The translations under genes were made by a program, and so were the position numbers. From assembly GCA_964449175.1 (NCBI GenBank), contig CAYUYH010000105.1, positions 1 to 9,230 on the forward strand: a stretch of 9,230 nt of DNA, read 5' to 3'. Source of the stretch: CAYUYH01 sp964449175. Lineage in GTDB: Bacteria; Planctomycetota; Phycisphaerae; SM23-33. Of the stretch, positions 1 to 6,966 are shown piece after piece. Below the pieces are notes generated by a model. The model made no database searches, was not told the origin of the DNA, and saw only the letters and a program-made list of their open reading frames with translations. The number at the start of each line of letters is the position of its first letter. The first letter of the stretch is position 1.

Positions 1-4
1 GGTC

Positions 5-25
5 ATTGCCGATTGCCGAATCCGC
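5..25. repeat. Heptamer tandem repeat, cut by window edge
   Basis: Three 7-bp units in tandem: ATTGCCG, ATTGCCG, AATCCGC. The last unit is identical to the unit that builds the longer tract at 4503-4537, so both belong to one dispersed short-repeat family. The tract lies downstream of rho and may continue to the left of the window. Confidence 0.5.
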
Positions 26-64
26 CCTTCGACCATGCTCAGGGCCCCGCGCGGTGCGCGGGGC
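24..64 (-). terminator. Hairpin region after rho
   Basis: Two inverted structures follow the rho stop codon. A perfect 9-bp GC stem (44-52 with 56-64, loop GGT) begins 7 bp past the stop. Next is an imperfect palindrome at 24-45 with arms GCCCT and AGGGC around TCGACCATGCTC, which resembles the CCTTCGAC..GCTCAGG class of dispersed intergenic repeats. No T-run follows the stem on the minus strand, so a classical intrinsic terminator is not shown; it may stabilise the mRNA end or assist termination. Confidence 0.4.
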
Positions 65-71
65 AATCCGC

Positions 72-1646
72 TCAGTCGATGTTCAGCGTCATCAGGAATT
101 CGGCGTTGGACTTGGACTTCTGGAGCTTGCTGATGAGCAGCTCCATCGCGTCGGTCGGCTGCATGTCAGCCAATGCCCGGCGGAGTCGCTGGACGAGCTT
201 CAGCTCATCCGGGTCGAGCAGCAGCTCTTCCTTTCGCGAGCCGGACCGGCTGATGTCGATAGCCGGCCAGATTCGGCGGTCCACCAGCCGGCGGTCCAGG
301 TGCAGCTCGCTGTTGCCGGTGCCCTTGAACTCCTCGAAGATCACCTCGTCCATCCTGCTGCCGGTCTCGATCAGGGCAGTGCCGATGACCGTCAGCGAGC
401 CGCCCTCCTCGATCGCGCGGGCGGCGCCGAAGAACCGCTTGGGCGCCTGGAGGGCGCTTGCGTCCACGCCGCCGGTGAGAATCTTGCCGGAGTGCGGCGC
501 GACCGCGTTGTACGCCCGCGCCAGTCGCGTGATGCTGTCCAGCAGGATCACCACGTCCCGGCCATACTCGACCATCCGCTTGGCCTTGGCGGTGACCATC
601 TCGGCGATCTGGATGTGCCGCGTGGCCGGCTCGTCAAACGTCGAGGAGATCACCTCGGCGGTGGTGTTCCGCCGCATGTCGGTGACTTCCTCCGGCCGCT
701 CGTCGATCAGCAGGATGATCACCAGCACGTCCGGGTGGTTCGCGGCGACTGCGTTGGCGATCTTCTGGAGCAGCACGGTCTTGCCCGTTCGCGGCGGGGC
801 GACGATCAGCATGCGCTGGCCGAAGCCCACGGGCGTGACCAGGTTCACCACGCGCATGTTGATCTCCTGGGGCGCGTGCTCCAGGAATATCCGCCGGTCG
901 GGGTGCGTGGGGGTGAGGTCCTCGAAGTTGACCTTCTCGGCGAGCCTCTCGGGCTCCTCGAAGTTCACTGCCTCGACCCTCAGCAGGGCGAAGTACTTCT
1001 CGCTCTCCTTCGGCGGGCGGATCTGCCCGGCGACGATGTTGCCCTGAAGCAGGCCGAAGCGGCGAATCTGACTCGGCGAGACATAGATGTCGTCGGGGCT
1101 GGGCAGGTAGTCGTAGTCCGGGCTGCGCAGGAAGCCGAACCCGTCCGGCAGTATCTCCAGCACGCCCTCGCCGTACATCAGCCCGTTCTTCTGGATGCGG
1201 GCCTTGAGAATCTGGAAGACCAGCTCCTGCTTGCCCAGGCCGATGTAATCCTCTACGCCCTCGCCCTTGGCGATCTCGTGCAGGTCGGCCACGCTCATCC
1301 GCTGGAGGTCGGTTATGTGCAGATCGCCTCGCTTGACCCGCTCGTACTTGGCGTGCATCTCGCGGTCGAAGTCCTCGACGGTCTCAGTGGCCTCGACGGT
1401 CTCGGTGGCGCCCTGGTCAGGTGAGTCCTGCCGCGGCGGCGAGGAGGCGGCCTCGGCCTGGGCGGCAATCGAGTGCTCGACCGGATTGGCGCCTGGGTTT
1501 GCCCGCGGGCCGGGGTTATCGACGGCCTGCTCGACGGCCTGCTCGACGGGATCGTCGGCTGCCACGCTGCTCGGCGCTTCCGCCGGCTTGGTCGCGGCCG
1601 ACTTCTTCCTGGCGGTCTTCTTGGCTTTTCTCACTGTCTTGGCCAT
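72..1646 (-). CDS. rho: Transcription termination factor Rho
   Basis: Hexameric RNA-dependent ATPase/translocase that releases RNA polymerase at rut-bearing transcripts in the cytoplasm. The protein is 524 aa, about 100 longer than the E. coli protein because of an N-terminal extension (residues about 1-95) rich in Lys, Ala, Pro and Glu. Then come a Rho_N helical domain (about 106-150), a cold-shock-like RNA-binding domain with GFGFLR (169-174), Walker A PPRTGKT (284-290), Walker B VVILLDS (365-371) and the secondary RNA-site loop LTGGVDAS (390-397). I chose ATG 1646 because GGAG lies 8 nt upstream; the in-frame GTG two codons earlier would sit 2 nt from that site. It is the last gene of the minus-strand series, 231 bp after coaE. 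Extended N-termini are common in GC-rich phyla and usually add RNA binding. Identification is secure. Confidence 0.97.
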   Translation of the reverse strand: MAKTVRKAKKTARKKSAATKPAEAPSSVAADDPVEQAVEQAVDNPGPRANPGANPVEHSIAAQAEAASSPPRQDSPDQGATETVEATETVEDFDREMHAKYERVKRGDLHITDLQRMSVADLHEIAKGEGVEDYIGLGKQELVFQILKARIQKNGLMYGEGVLEILPDGFGFLRSPDYDYLPSPDDIYVSPSQIRRFGLLQGNIVAGQIRPPKESEKYFALLRVEAVNFEEPERLAEKVNFEDLTPTHPDRRIFLEHAPQEINMRVVNLVTPVGFGQRMLIVAPPRTGKTVLLQKIANAVAANHPDVLVIILLIDERPEEVTDMRRNTTAEVISSTFDEPATRHIQIAEMVTAKAKRMVEYGRDVVILLDSITRLARAYNAVAPHSGKILTGGVDASALQAPKRFFGAARAIEEGGSLTVIGTALIETGSRMDEVIFEEFKGTGNSELHLDRRLVDRRIWPAIDISRSGSRKEELLLDPDELKLVQRLRRALADMQPTDAMELLISKLQKSKSNAEFLMTLNID

Positions 1647-1652
1647 GGTCAC

Positions 1653-1883
1653 GGCTCCACATCGGAAAGGAAAGCGTCCATCCCGGTTGAACTGACGTGT
1701 CGGGCGCGCAGGTGAGTCAGGCTCGCGGGCCTGTCTCGCTTGCCTCCCTGGTTCACATGCACCCGAATCTGGGGTCCGCGTTGGGGATTCGACGCGAATC
1801 GCAGTCGCGGGGGTTGCCCGGTGGGTTGGTACCGCAAAGCCCGTCAGCGTCTCCGCCGGCCACAGCAGGCCAGCGACCCGAAA
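1653..1883 (-). promoter_or_regulatory. Leader/intergenic region of rho
   Basis: This 231-bp gap precedes rho. On the minus strand about 1771-1831 is C-rich and G-poor (roughly 28 C to 13 G in 60 nt), the composition of Rho-utilisation sites, so Rho-dependent autoregulation as known in other bacteria is possible. A small stem (GATTCG 1786-1791 with CGAATC 1795-1800) lies inside. An 11-codon mini-ORF (ATG at 1681, TGA at 1649-1651) ends 2 bp before the rho start but has no good ribosome site. I could not find a convincing -35/-10 pair. Confidence 0.3.
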
Positions 1884-2513
1884 TCAGGAACGCTCCGCAG
1901 CCCGAATGATTTCCCTGAAAATACCGCGGACGTGCTTGCCCAAGTGTGAGACGCTGGAGCTGTTATCGACATAATACTGACATCTTTCCCGCTTTTTGTC
2001 CAGTGAAATCTGGGCTTTTTCGCGGGCCAGCCACGCGGCGCGGTCCCATCCGCGCCCGTCGGCGACGCGTTTGAAGCGGGTCTCGTCGTCGGCGTCGACG
2101 TACACCAGGTGCGTGCAGAGCCCTTCCAGTCCGGCCTCCAGCAGCACTGCCGCGTCGAGCACGACCGCGGCCGCGGCGGGGTCGTCGCCCGCTGCGGCGA
2201 TCCGCTCGACGATCCGCCGGCTGATGAGCGGATGCGTGATGGCGGTCAGCTCGGCCAGTTGCCCGCGATCGGCGAAGACTTCTTTGCCCAGGCGCCGGCG
2301 GTCGACCGCGCCGTCCGGGGCGAACACGCCGTCGCCCCACCGCTCGCGGACGCGCTGCCGCACGGACGGCTCATCCAGCACATCATGGCCGATGGCGTCG
2401 GCGTCGATCACCGCGCAGCCGAGCCGCCCCAGCTCGGCCGCCACCGTGCTCTTGCCGGCGCCTATCCCGCCGACCAGGCCTATCACAGGTTTCGCACTGC
2501 CTGACGTGTTCAT
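1884..2513 (-). CDS. coaE: Dephospho-CoA kinase
   Basis: Catalyses the last step of coenzyme A synthesis, ATP-dependent phosphorylation of the 3'-hydroxyl of dephospho-CoA, in the cytosol. The 209-aa product has the usual length. Visible motifs: P-loop GGIGAGKST (15-23), DADAIGH (37-43, the CoaE DAD motif), THP (93-95), and DAAVLLEAGL (120-129), the family's D-x-P-L-L-x-E-x-G-like segment, with the usual Pro replaced by Ala. The ATG at 2513 has only a distant GGGAG (about 14 nt upstream), so initiation may be weak or coupled to hepT, whose stop is 45 bp upstream. It lies between the toxin-antitoxin pair and rho, all on the minus strand. Function is firm; the exact start is less so. Confidence 0.95.
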   Translation of the reverse strand: MNTSGSAKPVIGLVGGIGAGKSTVAAELGRLGCAVIDADAIGHDVLDEPSVRQRVRERWGDGVFAPDGAVDRRRLGKEVFADRGQLAELTAITHPLISRRIVERIAAAGDDPAAAAVVLDAAVLLEAGLEGLCTHLVYVDADDETRFKRVADGRGWDRAAWLAREKAQISLDKKRERCQYYVDNSSSVSHLGKHVRGIFREIIRAAERS

Positions 2514-2558
2514 GAGTAGAAGCCAACTCCCCCACTGCCGATCGAGCTGCGCCTGGGC

Positions 2559-2915
2559 CTATTGCCCGCCCACGCCACCGGCGTCGATGACCTTCTCGAG
2601 CTCCTGAATCAGCGAAGGCAGATCTTGGCTGACGACATTCCACAGAACATCAAGGTCGACCTCGTCATATCCGTGGATGAGCCGATTCCGCATCCCAATA
2701 ATGCCCTTCCATGGAATCGACGAGACCCGCGTCCGGGTCTGCTGTGACACGCGGTTGGCTGCTTCGCCAACAATCTCAATCAGATGCGTCAGCGCCCACC
2801 TCAACTGCCTGTTCGTCTCCAGGTCGCTCCGCTGACCGTCGCCGAGCATCTCGACGGCCTCGGCGGCGTGGTCAAGCATGTGTCGCAGGCTCACCGAATC
2901 GTCATGCCGCGTCAT
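2559..2915 (-). CDS. hepT: HepT-like HEPN toxin (DUF86)
   Basis: A 118-aa, largely helical HEPN protein of the HepT/DUF86 family. The C-terminal half holds RNRLIHGY (76-83), which gives the R-x4-H-x-Y motif: Arg76 and His81 are the predicted RNase residues and Tyr83 is the site that partner antitoxins AMPylate in studied HepT/MntA pairs. All active-site residues are intact, so this should be a functional RNA-cleaving toxin (family knowledge, not shown here). Its ATG lies inside the end of mntA, a 14-bp overlap that implies translational coupling, with antitoxin made first. coaE starts 45 bp downstream and could be co-transcribed. Confidence 0.93.
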   Translation of the reverse strand: MTRHDDSVSLRHMLDHAAEAVEMLGDGQRSDLETNRQLRWALTHLIEIVGEAANRVSQQTRTRVSSIPWKGIIGMRNRLIHGYDEVDLDVLWNVVSQDLPSLIQELEKVIDAGGVGGQ

Positions 2916-3204
2916 ATTGCACCACCGCTTCGGCCAGTACTTCGTCCCTGAAGTACCTGCTAAGGAAGCCTGCCGTGTTCAGGTCCACTCTTCGGCCAAG
3001 GATGTCGCATAGCTCCGCTTCCATCTCGAAGAAGCGCAGCCCGACGCACGTGCCCGGCTCGAACTCCACCAGCACGTCTACGTCGCTATCCGGGCCGAAG
3101 TCGTCGCGCAGGACCGAGCCAAACAGGCTCAGCCGGCGGATGCGGTTCCGCCGACAGAACTCGGCAATCCTATCTTTCGGCATCTCGATGCGTGGCTTGA
3201 CCAT
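2902..3204 (-). CDS. mntA: MntA-like nucleotidyltransferase antitoxin
   Basis: A 100-aa minimal nucleotidyltransferase of the DNA polymerase beta superfamily. FGSVLRDDFGPDSDVDVLVEF (28-48) holds the GS dyad (29-30) and metal-binding Asp41 and Asp43; the third carboxylate is Asp74 in RRVDLNT. Known relatives neutralise HepT by transferring AMP from ATP to the toxin tyrosine. Gene order antitoxin then toxin, and the 14-bp overlap with hepT, are typical of the pair. ATG 3204 is used; a second ATG at 3183 would remove seven residues and cannot be excluded because neither has a strong ribosome site. A sigma70-like promoter lies about 60-90 bp upstream. Confidence 0.93.
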   Translation of the reverse strand: MVKPRIEMPKDRIAEFCRRNRIRRLSLFGSVLRDDFGPDSDVDVLVEFEPGTCVGLRFFEMEAELCDILGRRVDLNTAGFLSRYFRDEVLAEAVVQYDAA

Positions 3205-3262
3205 CGGTCGATCCCAAATGCCGAAGGTGGTTATGCTCGCCTCGGAGTCCGTTGGGCAACAT

Positions 3263-3292
3263 CTTACATACCATGCCCCCTGCCCAAGTCAA
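3263..3292 (-). promoter_or_regulatory. Candidate sigma70 promoter of mntA-hepT
   Basis: On the minus strand TTGACT (3292-3287) matches the -35 consensus at 5 of 6 positions. It is followed after 18 bp by TGTAAG (3268-3263), 4 of 6 to TATAAT. This would give a leader of about 50 nt before the mntA ATG. It lies in the 116-bp gap after nif3, so the toxin-antitoxin pair can be transcribed independently of the upstream genes. Confidence 0.5.
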
Positions 3293-3320
3293 GCGCGGTG
3301 GCGGTCCGTGGCGCGGCGGG

Positions 3321-4427
3321 TCAGACGATCTCGTATGGGTCCTTGTCGCGGGCGGAGACGGTGACCCTTAGCTTGCGGCAGGTCAGGGCCAGTCGCTCAG
3401 CCAGGTGCGACAGGGCGATGCGTTCGGTGTTGGAGTGCCCCAGGCATACGACGGCCATGCCGGCGGCCGCGGCTGCGAGCGCGTCGTGGTGCGGCATCTC
3501 GCCTGTGACGTAGAGCTTCGCGCCGGCCGCAGCGGCCTGGCGATGCGCGACGCGCCCGGCCCCCACGCAGCAGGCGGCCATCGCGATCCGCGCCTTGCCC
3601 GTCCGGCCCGCCGGGCGGGCCAGCAGCACGTTGCGAACGCCGACCGCCCGCTTGATCCGCGTGATCAGAGTGTTCAGAGCCGCCGGGCGCGCCAGCCGCC
3701 CCACGCGCCCCTGCCCGCAGCCCTCGGGGAACTCAGCCAGCGGATAGACGTCTATCGCCGGCGCCTCGTAGCTGTGGGCCGAGCGGATCGCGTGGCAGAC
3801 TTCGGCGGCCTTGGCCAGTGGCGCGATCACCTCCAGGCGCAGCTCCTCGGTCGCCTCGTGGTGCCCCGGCTGACCTATGGCGGGATGCGTCGAGGGGTCG
3901 CCGCAGAACGAGCCGATCCCGTGCGAGAAGAACGCGCACTGCGAGTAGCTGCCGATCTGCCCGGCGCCGGCGTCGAAGGCCGCTTCGCTGACCTGGTGCA
4001 GGCCGTCTGGCGGCACGAACACGACGATCTTGCACTGGCTGTGTCCGTCGGCGGGAATCAAGGGCCTGCGGTCCGACAGCCCCAGCACGTCGGCCAGCGC
4101 GTCGTCCGCGCCGCCGGGCGCCGCGTCCAGCGCGGTGTGCATGCAGTAGACAGCGATCCCCTGGCGCGCGGCGTGGTAGACGATCGCCGCGTCCTGGGCA
4201 GTGACGCGAGAGACGGGCTTGAAGATCACCGGGTGGTAGGCCATCACCATCTGGGCCTTTGCCCTGGCCGCCTCGGCGAGCACCGCCTCGGTCAGGTCGA
4301 TGCACAGCAGAAGCCTGTTCACGTCGGCCGAGCCGTCCCCCACCAACAGGCCCACGTTGTCCCACTTAGCCGCCAGTCGCGGCGGCGCGATCCGCTCCAA
4401 TGCCGAAACAACCTCGCTGACCTTCAT
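3321..4427 (-). CDS. Nif3-like dinuclear metal centre protein (DUF34)
   Basis: A 368-aa Nif3/DUF34 protein of the long form. The N-terminal half begins with the family signature KWDNVGLLVG (21-30); YHPVIF (64-69) and HTALDAAPGG (97-106) supply His65, His97 and Asp101. A middle insert (about 127-235) resembles the CutA/PII-like domain of YqfO-type members. The C-terminal half has AACCVGAGR (284-292), GEMPHHDA (309-316) and GHSNTE (330-335) with His331 and Glu335. These residues form the two-metal site in known structures. The biochemical role of the family is unsettled (proposals include GTP cyclohydrolase-like and RNA- or NAD-related roles), so no gene symbol is given. The start is firm: AGGAG sits 6 nt before ATG 4427. 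It follows the aminotransferase gene by 115 bp. Confidence 0.93.
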   Translation of the reverse strand: MKVSEVVSALERIAPPRLAAKWDNVGLLVGDGSADVNRLLLCIDLTEAVLAEAARAKAQMVMAYHPVIFKPVSRVTAQDAAIVYHAARQGIAVYCMHTALDAAPGGADDALADVLGLSDRRPLIPADGHSQCKIVVFVPPDGLHQVSEAAFDAGAGQIGSYSQCAFFSHGIGSFCGDPSTHPAIGQPGHHEATEELRLEVIAPLAKAAEVCHAIRSAHSYEAPAIDVYPLAEFPEGCGQGRVGRLARPAALNTLITRIKRAVGVRNVLLARPAGRTGKARIAMAACCVGAGRVAHRQAAAAGAKLYVTGEMPHHDALAAAAAGMAVVCLGHSNTERIALSHLAERLALTCRKLRVTVSARDKDPYEIV

Positions 4428-4445
4428 GACGTGCTCCTGAACGAC

Positions 4446-4473
4446 AGGGACCAGGGACTAGGGACCGGGAACC
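4446..4473. repeat. Heptamer tandem repeat, AGGGACY type
   Basis: Four 7-bp units in tandem: AGGGACC, AGGGACT, AGGGACC, GGGAACC. The tract lies in the aminotransferase-nif3 gap, just upstream of the nif3 ribosome site. Same period but different unit from the neighbouring tract at 4503-4537. Comparable to the short tandemly repeated repetitive heptamers known from cyanobacteria. Confidence 0.7.
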
Positions 4474-4502
4474 AGGCAGCACGCACCAAATGCCAGCAGT
4501 TG

Positions 4503-4537
4503 AATCCGCAATCCGAAATCCGCAATCCGCAATTCGA
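4503..4537. repeat. Heptamer tandem repeat, AATCCGM type
   Basis: Five 7-bp units: AATCCGC, AATCCGA, AATCCGC, AATCCGC, AATTCGA. The tract ends 5 bp from the aminotransferase stop codon. One unit recurs in the tract at the left edge of the window (19-25), which marks it as a dispersed family. Confidence 0.75.
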
Positions 4538-4542
4538 TGTGT

Positions 4543-5397
4543 CTATGCCGGGCATTCGCGGTCCAGCAGCTCGGCGTAGGCGGCCATGATCTGCTTCGTG
4601 ATCGGCCCGGGTTTCTCGTCGCCCACCGCGTGCCGCTCCACCCGCACGACCGGGCGGACGCCCGAGCACGACGACGTGAGAAACATCTCCTCCGCCGCGA
4701 GCATCTCGCGAACGGTGACAGGCCGATTGTCTGTGCATTCTACGCCCCGCTCGCCGCACAATTCCACGACTGCCTCCCGCACGACCCCCGGCAGCACGGG
4801 TGTATCCAGCGGCGGCGTAACGACTTGCCCGCCCAGCACGCAGAATACATTGCAGAAGCACGCCTCGGCCAAAAGGTTGTCCGTCGTGAACCACAGCGCC
4901 TCGGTCATGCCCTTGGCGGCCGCGGCCTGGCGGGCGAGCAGGCGGGGGAGGTAGCAGCCTGTCTTGTAGCCGCACAGCGGGTCGTCGCGCGACTGCTTGA
5001 ACTGGGTGACGATCACGCCGATGCCCTCGCTGTACCACTGGGGGGGATATTCCGGCAGCGGGTCGGCGGTGAGGAGCGTGGTGGTCGGCCCCTCGCCCTC
5101 GGCCTGGCCGGGCGAGAGCGTGATCCGCACGCGGGCGTCAGCGAGCGAGTTGGCGGCCAGAAGCTCGTCGACCGCAGCGGTGAGCTGCTCGGCCGTCGCG
5201 TCCGTCCGCAGCGCGAACCGCCTGGCCGTCGCCGTCAGCCGCGCCAAGTGGCGATCCAGGCGAAAGACCCGCCCGTTCCGCGCGAGCATCGTGCTGAACA
5301 CCGACGCGCCATGGACGAACCCGGCGTCGGAGACGCTGATGGTCGCCTGCGAGGCGGGCACGACCCGCCCGTTGAGATGCACGTTCAGCTCGCCCAT
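4543..5397 (-). CDS. Class IV PLP-dependent aminotransferase (IlvE/PabC family)
   Basis: A 284-aa fold-type IV PLP enzyme, the family of branched-chain aminotransferase, D-amino acid aminotransferase and aminodeoxychorismate lyase. N-terminal NGRVVP..ISVSDAGFVHGASVFSTML (9-38) is the usual opening (the D-x-G-x-x-x-G-x-x-x-F/Y-T pattern). Lys145 in GYKTGCYLPRLLA is the expected Schiff-base lysine, Glu178 in LLAEACFCNVF the residue near the pyridine nitrogen, and LPGVVREAV (202-210) and LTSSCSGVRPV (240-250) line the cofactor phosphate and substrate regions. Which reaction it catalyses cannot be told from these motifs, so no symbol is given. ATG 5397 matches the family N-terminus; the open frame extends far upstream but only as a shadow of the terminase gene. 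The start is 11 bp after the terminase stop and has no clear Shine-Dalgarno, so translation is probably coupled. Confidence 0.92.
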   Translation of the reverse strand: MGELNVHLNGRVVPASQATISVSDAGFVHGASVFSTMLARNGRVFRLDRHLARLTATARRFALRTDATAEQLTAAVDELLAANSLADARVRITLSPGQAEGEGPTTTLLTADPLPEYPPQWYSEGIGVIVTQFKQSRDDPLCGYKTGCYLPRLLARQAAAAKGMTEALWFTTDNLLAEACFCNVFCVLGGQVVTPPLDTPVLPGVVREAVVELCGERGVECTDNRPVTVREMLAAEEMFLTSSCSGVRPVVRVERHAVGDEKPGPITKQIMAAYAELLDRECPA

Positions 5398-5408
5398 GGC
5401 GGCTGAGT

Positions 5409-6842
5409 CTAGTACAGCGTTCGGGTGATGGCAATCTTCGGGCGCATGCGGTTGATGAAGAAATACCGCAGCGCGTCGATGGCGTGGTCCGGGCCATCCT
5501 TCACCGGCGTGTCGCGGTCGGCGGAGCTGGACGGCGGGGGGTAGTGGTAGCTGGCGAACGCGTCGATCAGGTGGGCGCAGCGCGGGTGAATCGTCAGGCT
5601 GGGCTCGCCGGCCGCCGGCGCCAGCGCGGCGCGGACAAGCTCCAGGCCCTCGGCGATGGTGCTCCCCCGCCAGGTGCACGGGATCCCCGCGGCCGCGAGC
5701 ATCTCCGTGCAGGCGGCGCCGCTGGTCGCCTCGCGCGCCCTGCCCGCGGGGTCGACATATGTGGCCACGACGGGCCCGCGGTCGCGCTTGATGATCTCGG
5801 CGGCGTGCAGGCCAAGCGGGCGGCGGGTGGCGACGTACTCGTCCAGCACGCATACCTGCCCCAGCGGGCTGACCTGAATCCACAGGCACACCAGCGGGCT
5901 GCGATAGCCGAAGTCGATCGCCCGGTACGCCGGCCAGTCGCCCTGGTAGTCCATCTCCGCTACGTGGCGGGCGGGGTCGAACTCCTCGAACACCAGGTAC
6001 TGGCGGTGCGCGCCGCGGCAGAGCATCTCCGCCTCCCAGGCCGAGCGGCTGGAGCGGGCCTTGATGGCGATCGCGTCGTCGATGCGGAAGAATCCCGTCC
6101 CCCGCCGGGCGATCCCGCGGCAGTCGTCGGCCAGAAGGCACTGGTCGCACTGGCGCTCGACGCACGGCTCGATCACGTCCCACAGGCACCACTGGATCAG
6201 CCTATAGCCTGCCCCCTCGCGTGCCCGCCGCGCCGAGGCGACCAGCTCCTGCATCAGCCCGCCGGGGCGGTGCAGCGTGGAGAGCACCTCGATGGACCCG
6301 CGCGCGGCCTCGGAGCTGCGAGTGGCGAACTGCACGGCCCGCCAGACCTCCGCGTCGAACAGGTCCACCTCGTCGCAGCGGATTTTCTGGACGTGCTGGC
6401 CGCGGACCGCGCGCTGGCTCTGGGCGAGCATGCGGATTTCGCTGCCGCCCACCAGGCGGACTCTCTTGCGCGTGAACGGCCCGTCGAGCAGGTAGGGGTG
6501 GGCGGCGAGCATCTCGCGGATGTGCTCGGCCAGGCGGTCGGACTGGTCGAAGCTGCCGCCGAGGACGCGGATCTTGGCCGGGCTGTGGAAGACCGCGTCG
6601 AGGATGGCCGCGACCGCCGCCAGCATCGTCTTGCCGCCGCCGCGATTGGCCCAGACAAGCAGGTCCGACTGGTCGAAAAAGCTCGCCGCCAGGTAGTCAA
6701 GCGGGCTGTGGTGGTGCGGGCAGGGGCTCTCGTCGGCCAAGACGAGTGAGAACTTCTCCCTTACGAGCCTGGCGAGTTGGCCGGCCGTCTGCGGCGGGCG
6801 TTTGGTCCACTTCGCTTCTTTGGCTTCACTGCTGATGGCCAC
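5409..6842 (-). CDS. Phage-type terminase large subunit
   Basis: A 477-aa terminase large subunit: an ATP-driven DNA translocase with a nuclease, normally the motor that packages phage genomes. ATPase domain: Walker A ANRGGGKT (65-72), Walker B IRCDE (154-158, catalytic Glu158), coupling motif LSTLH (187-191). RNase H-like nuclease: Asp310 in AIDFGY, Asp364 in YVDPAGR, and Asp452/Asp456 in GPDHAIDALRY. All expected acidic residues are present, so it looks functional. Between the domains lies a cysteine cluster, C227-x4-C232-x2-C235-x5-C241, which could bind zinc or iron-sulfur. GTG 6842 is chosen because a full AGGAGG (6857-6852) sits 9 nt upstream. Upstream is the ABC-GNAT gene (124-bp gap with a hairpin); downstream, 11 bp away, a metabolic aminotransferase. 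No capsid or portal gene is seen, which argues against an intact prophage. Confidence 0.93.
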   Translation of the reverse strand: MAISSEAKEAKWTKRPPQTAGQLARLVREKFSLVLADESPCPHHHSPLDYLAASFFDQSDLLVWANRGGGKTMLAAVAAILDAVFHSPAKIRVLGGSFDQSDRLAEHIREMLAAHPYLLDGPFTRKRVRLVGGSEIRMLAQSQRAVRGQHVQKIRCDEVDLFDAEVWRAVQFATRSSEAARGSIEVLSTLHRPGGLMQELVASARRAREGAGYRLIQWCLWDVIEPCVERQCDQCLLADDCRGIARRGTGFFRIDDAIAIKARSSRSAWEAEMLCRGAHRQYLVFEEFDPARHVAEMDYQGDWPAYRAIDFGYRSPLVCLWIQVSPLGQVCVLDEYVATRRPLGLHAAEIIKRDRGPVVATYVDPAGRAREATSGAACTEMLAAAGIPCTWRGSTIAEGLELVRAALAPAAGEPSLTIHPRCAHLIDAFASYHYPPPSSSADRDTPVKDGPDHAIDALRYFFINRMRPKIAITRTLY

Positions 6843-6884
6843 TTATTGCGTCCTCCTAGAGGTGGTTTCATAATCCGGTCTGGA

Positions 6885-6912
6885 GCGCGGCGGGGATCCC
6901 GCCCCGCCGCGC
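6885..6912. other. Strong GC hairpin between ABC-GNAT and terminase genes
   Basis: Perfect 11-bp inverted repeat GCGCGGCGGGG (6885-6895) and its complement (6902-6912) around a 6-nt loop ATCCCG. It lies 54 bp past the ABC-GNAT stop and about 27 bp before the AGGAGG of the terminase on the minus-strand transcript. No T-run follows on the minus strand, so partial attenuation, mRNA processing or protection is more likely than full termination. A second, looser 9-bp inverted repeat (TTTCAAGGC 6924-6932 with GCCTTGAAA 6975-6983) spans the end of the ABC-GNAT gene. Confidence 0.55.
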
Positions 6913-6966
6913 AAGACATTCACTTTCAAGGCCTTGTGGATGGCGTGGCGGAAGCCCCGCCGCCCT

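Noticed and set aside
6..1424. Long plus-strand open frame of 472 codons
   Set aside because: Lies antisense to rho, whose motifs are unmistakable; the product is low-complexity and typical of GC-rich shadow frames.
1649..1837. 62-codon leftward ORF ending 2 bp before rho
   Set aside because: TTG start without ribosome site and no recognisable product; only the final 11 codons from ATG 1681 were kept as a weak leader-peptide idea.
4446..4537. CRISPR-like array
   Set aside because: Units are 7 bp in direct tandem with no spacers.
3405..4589. Plus-strand open frame of 394 codons opposite nif3
   Set aside because: Shadow of the Nif3 gene; no recognisable motif and Arg/Gly/Ala-rich.
5398..6192. 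N-terminal extension of the aminotransferase to an upstream start
   Set aside because: It would overlap the terminase in another frame; the extension is Arg/Pro-rich and the family N-terminus begins at 5397.
5484..6749. Plus-strand open frame of 421 codons opposite the terminase
   Set aside because: Shadow of the terminase gene, whose ATPase and nuclease motifs settle the coding strand.
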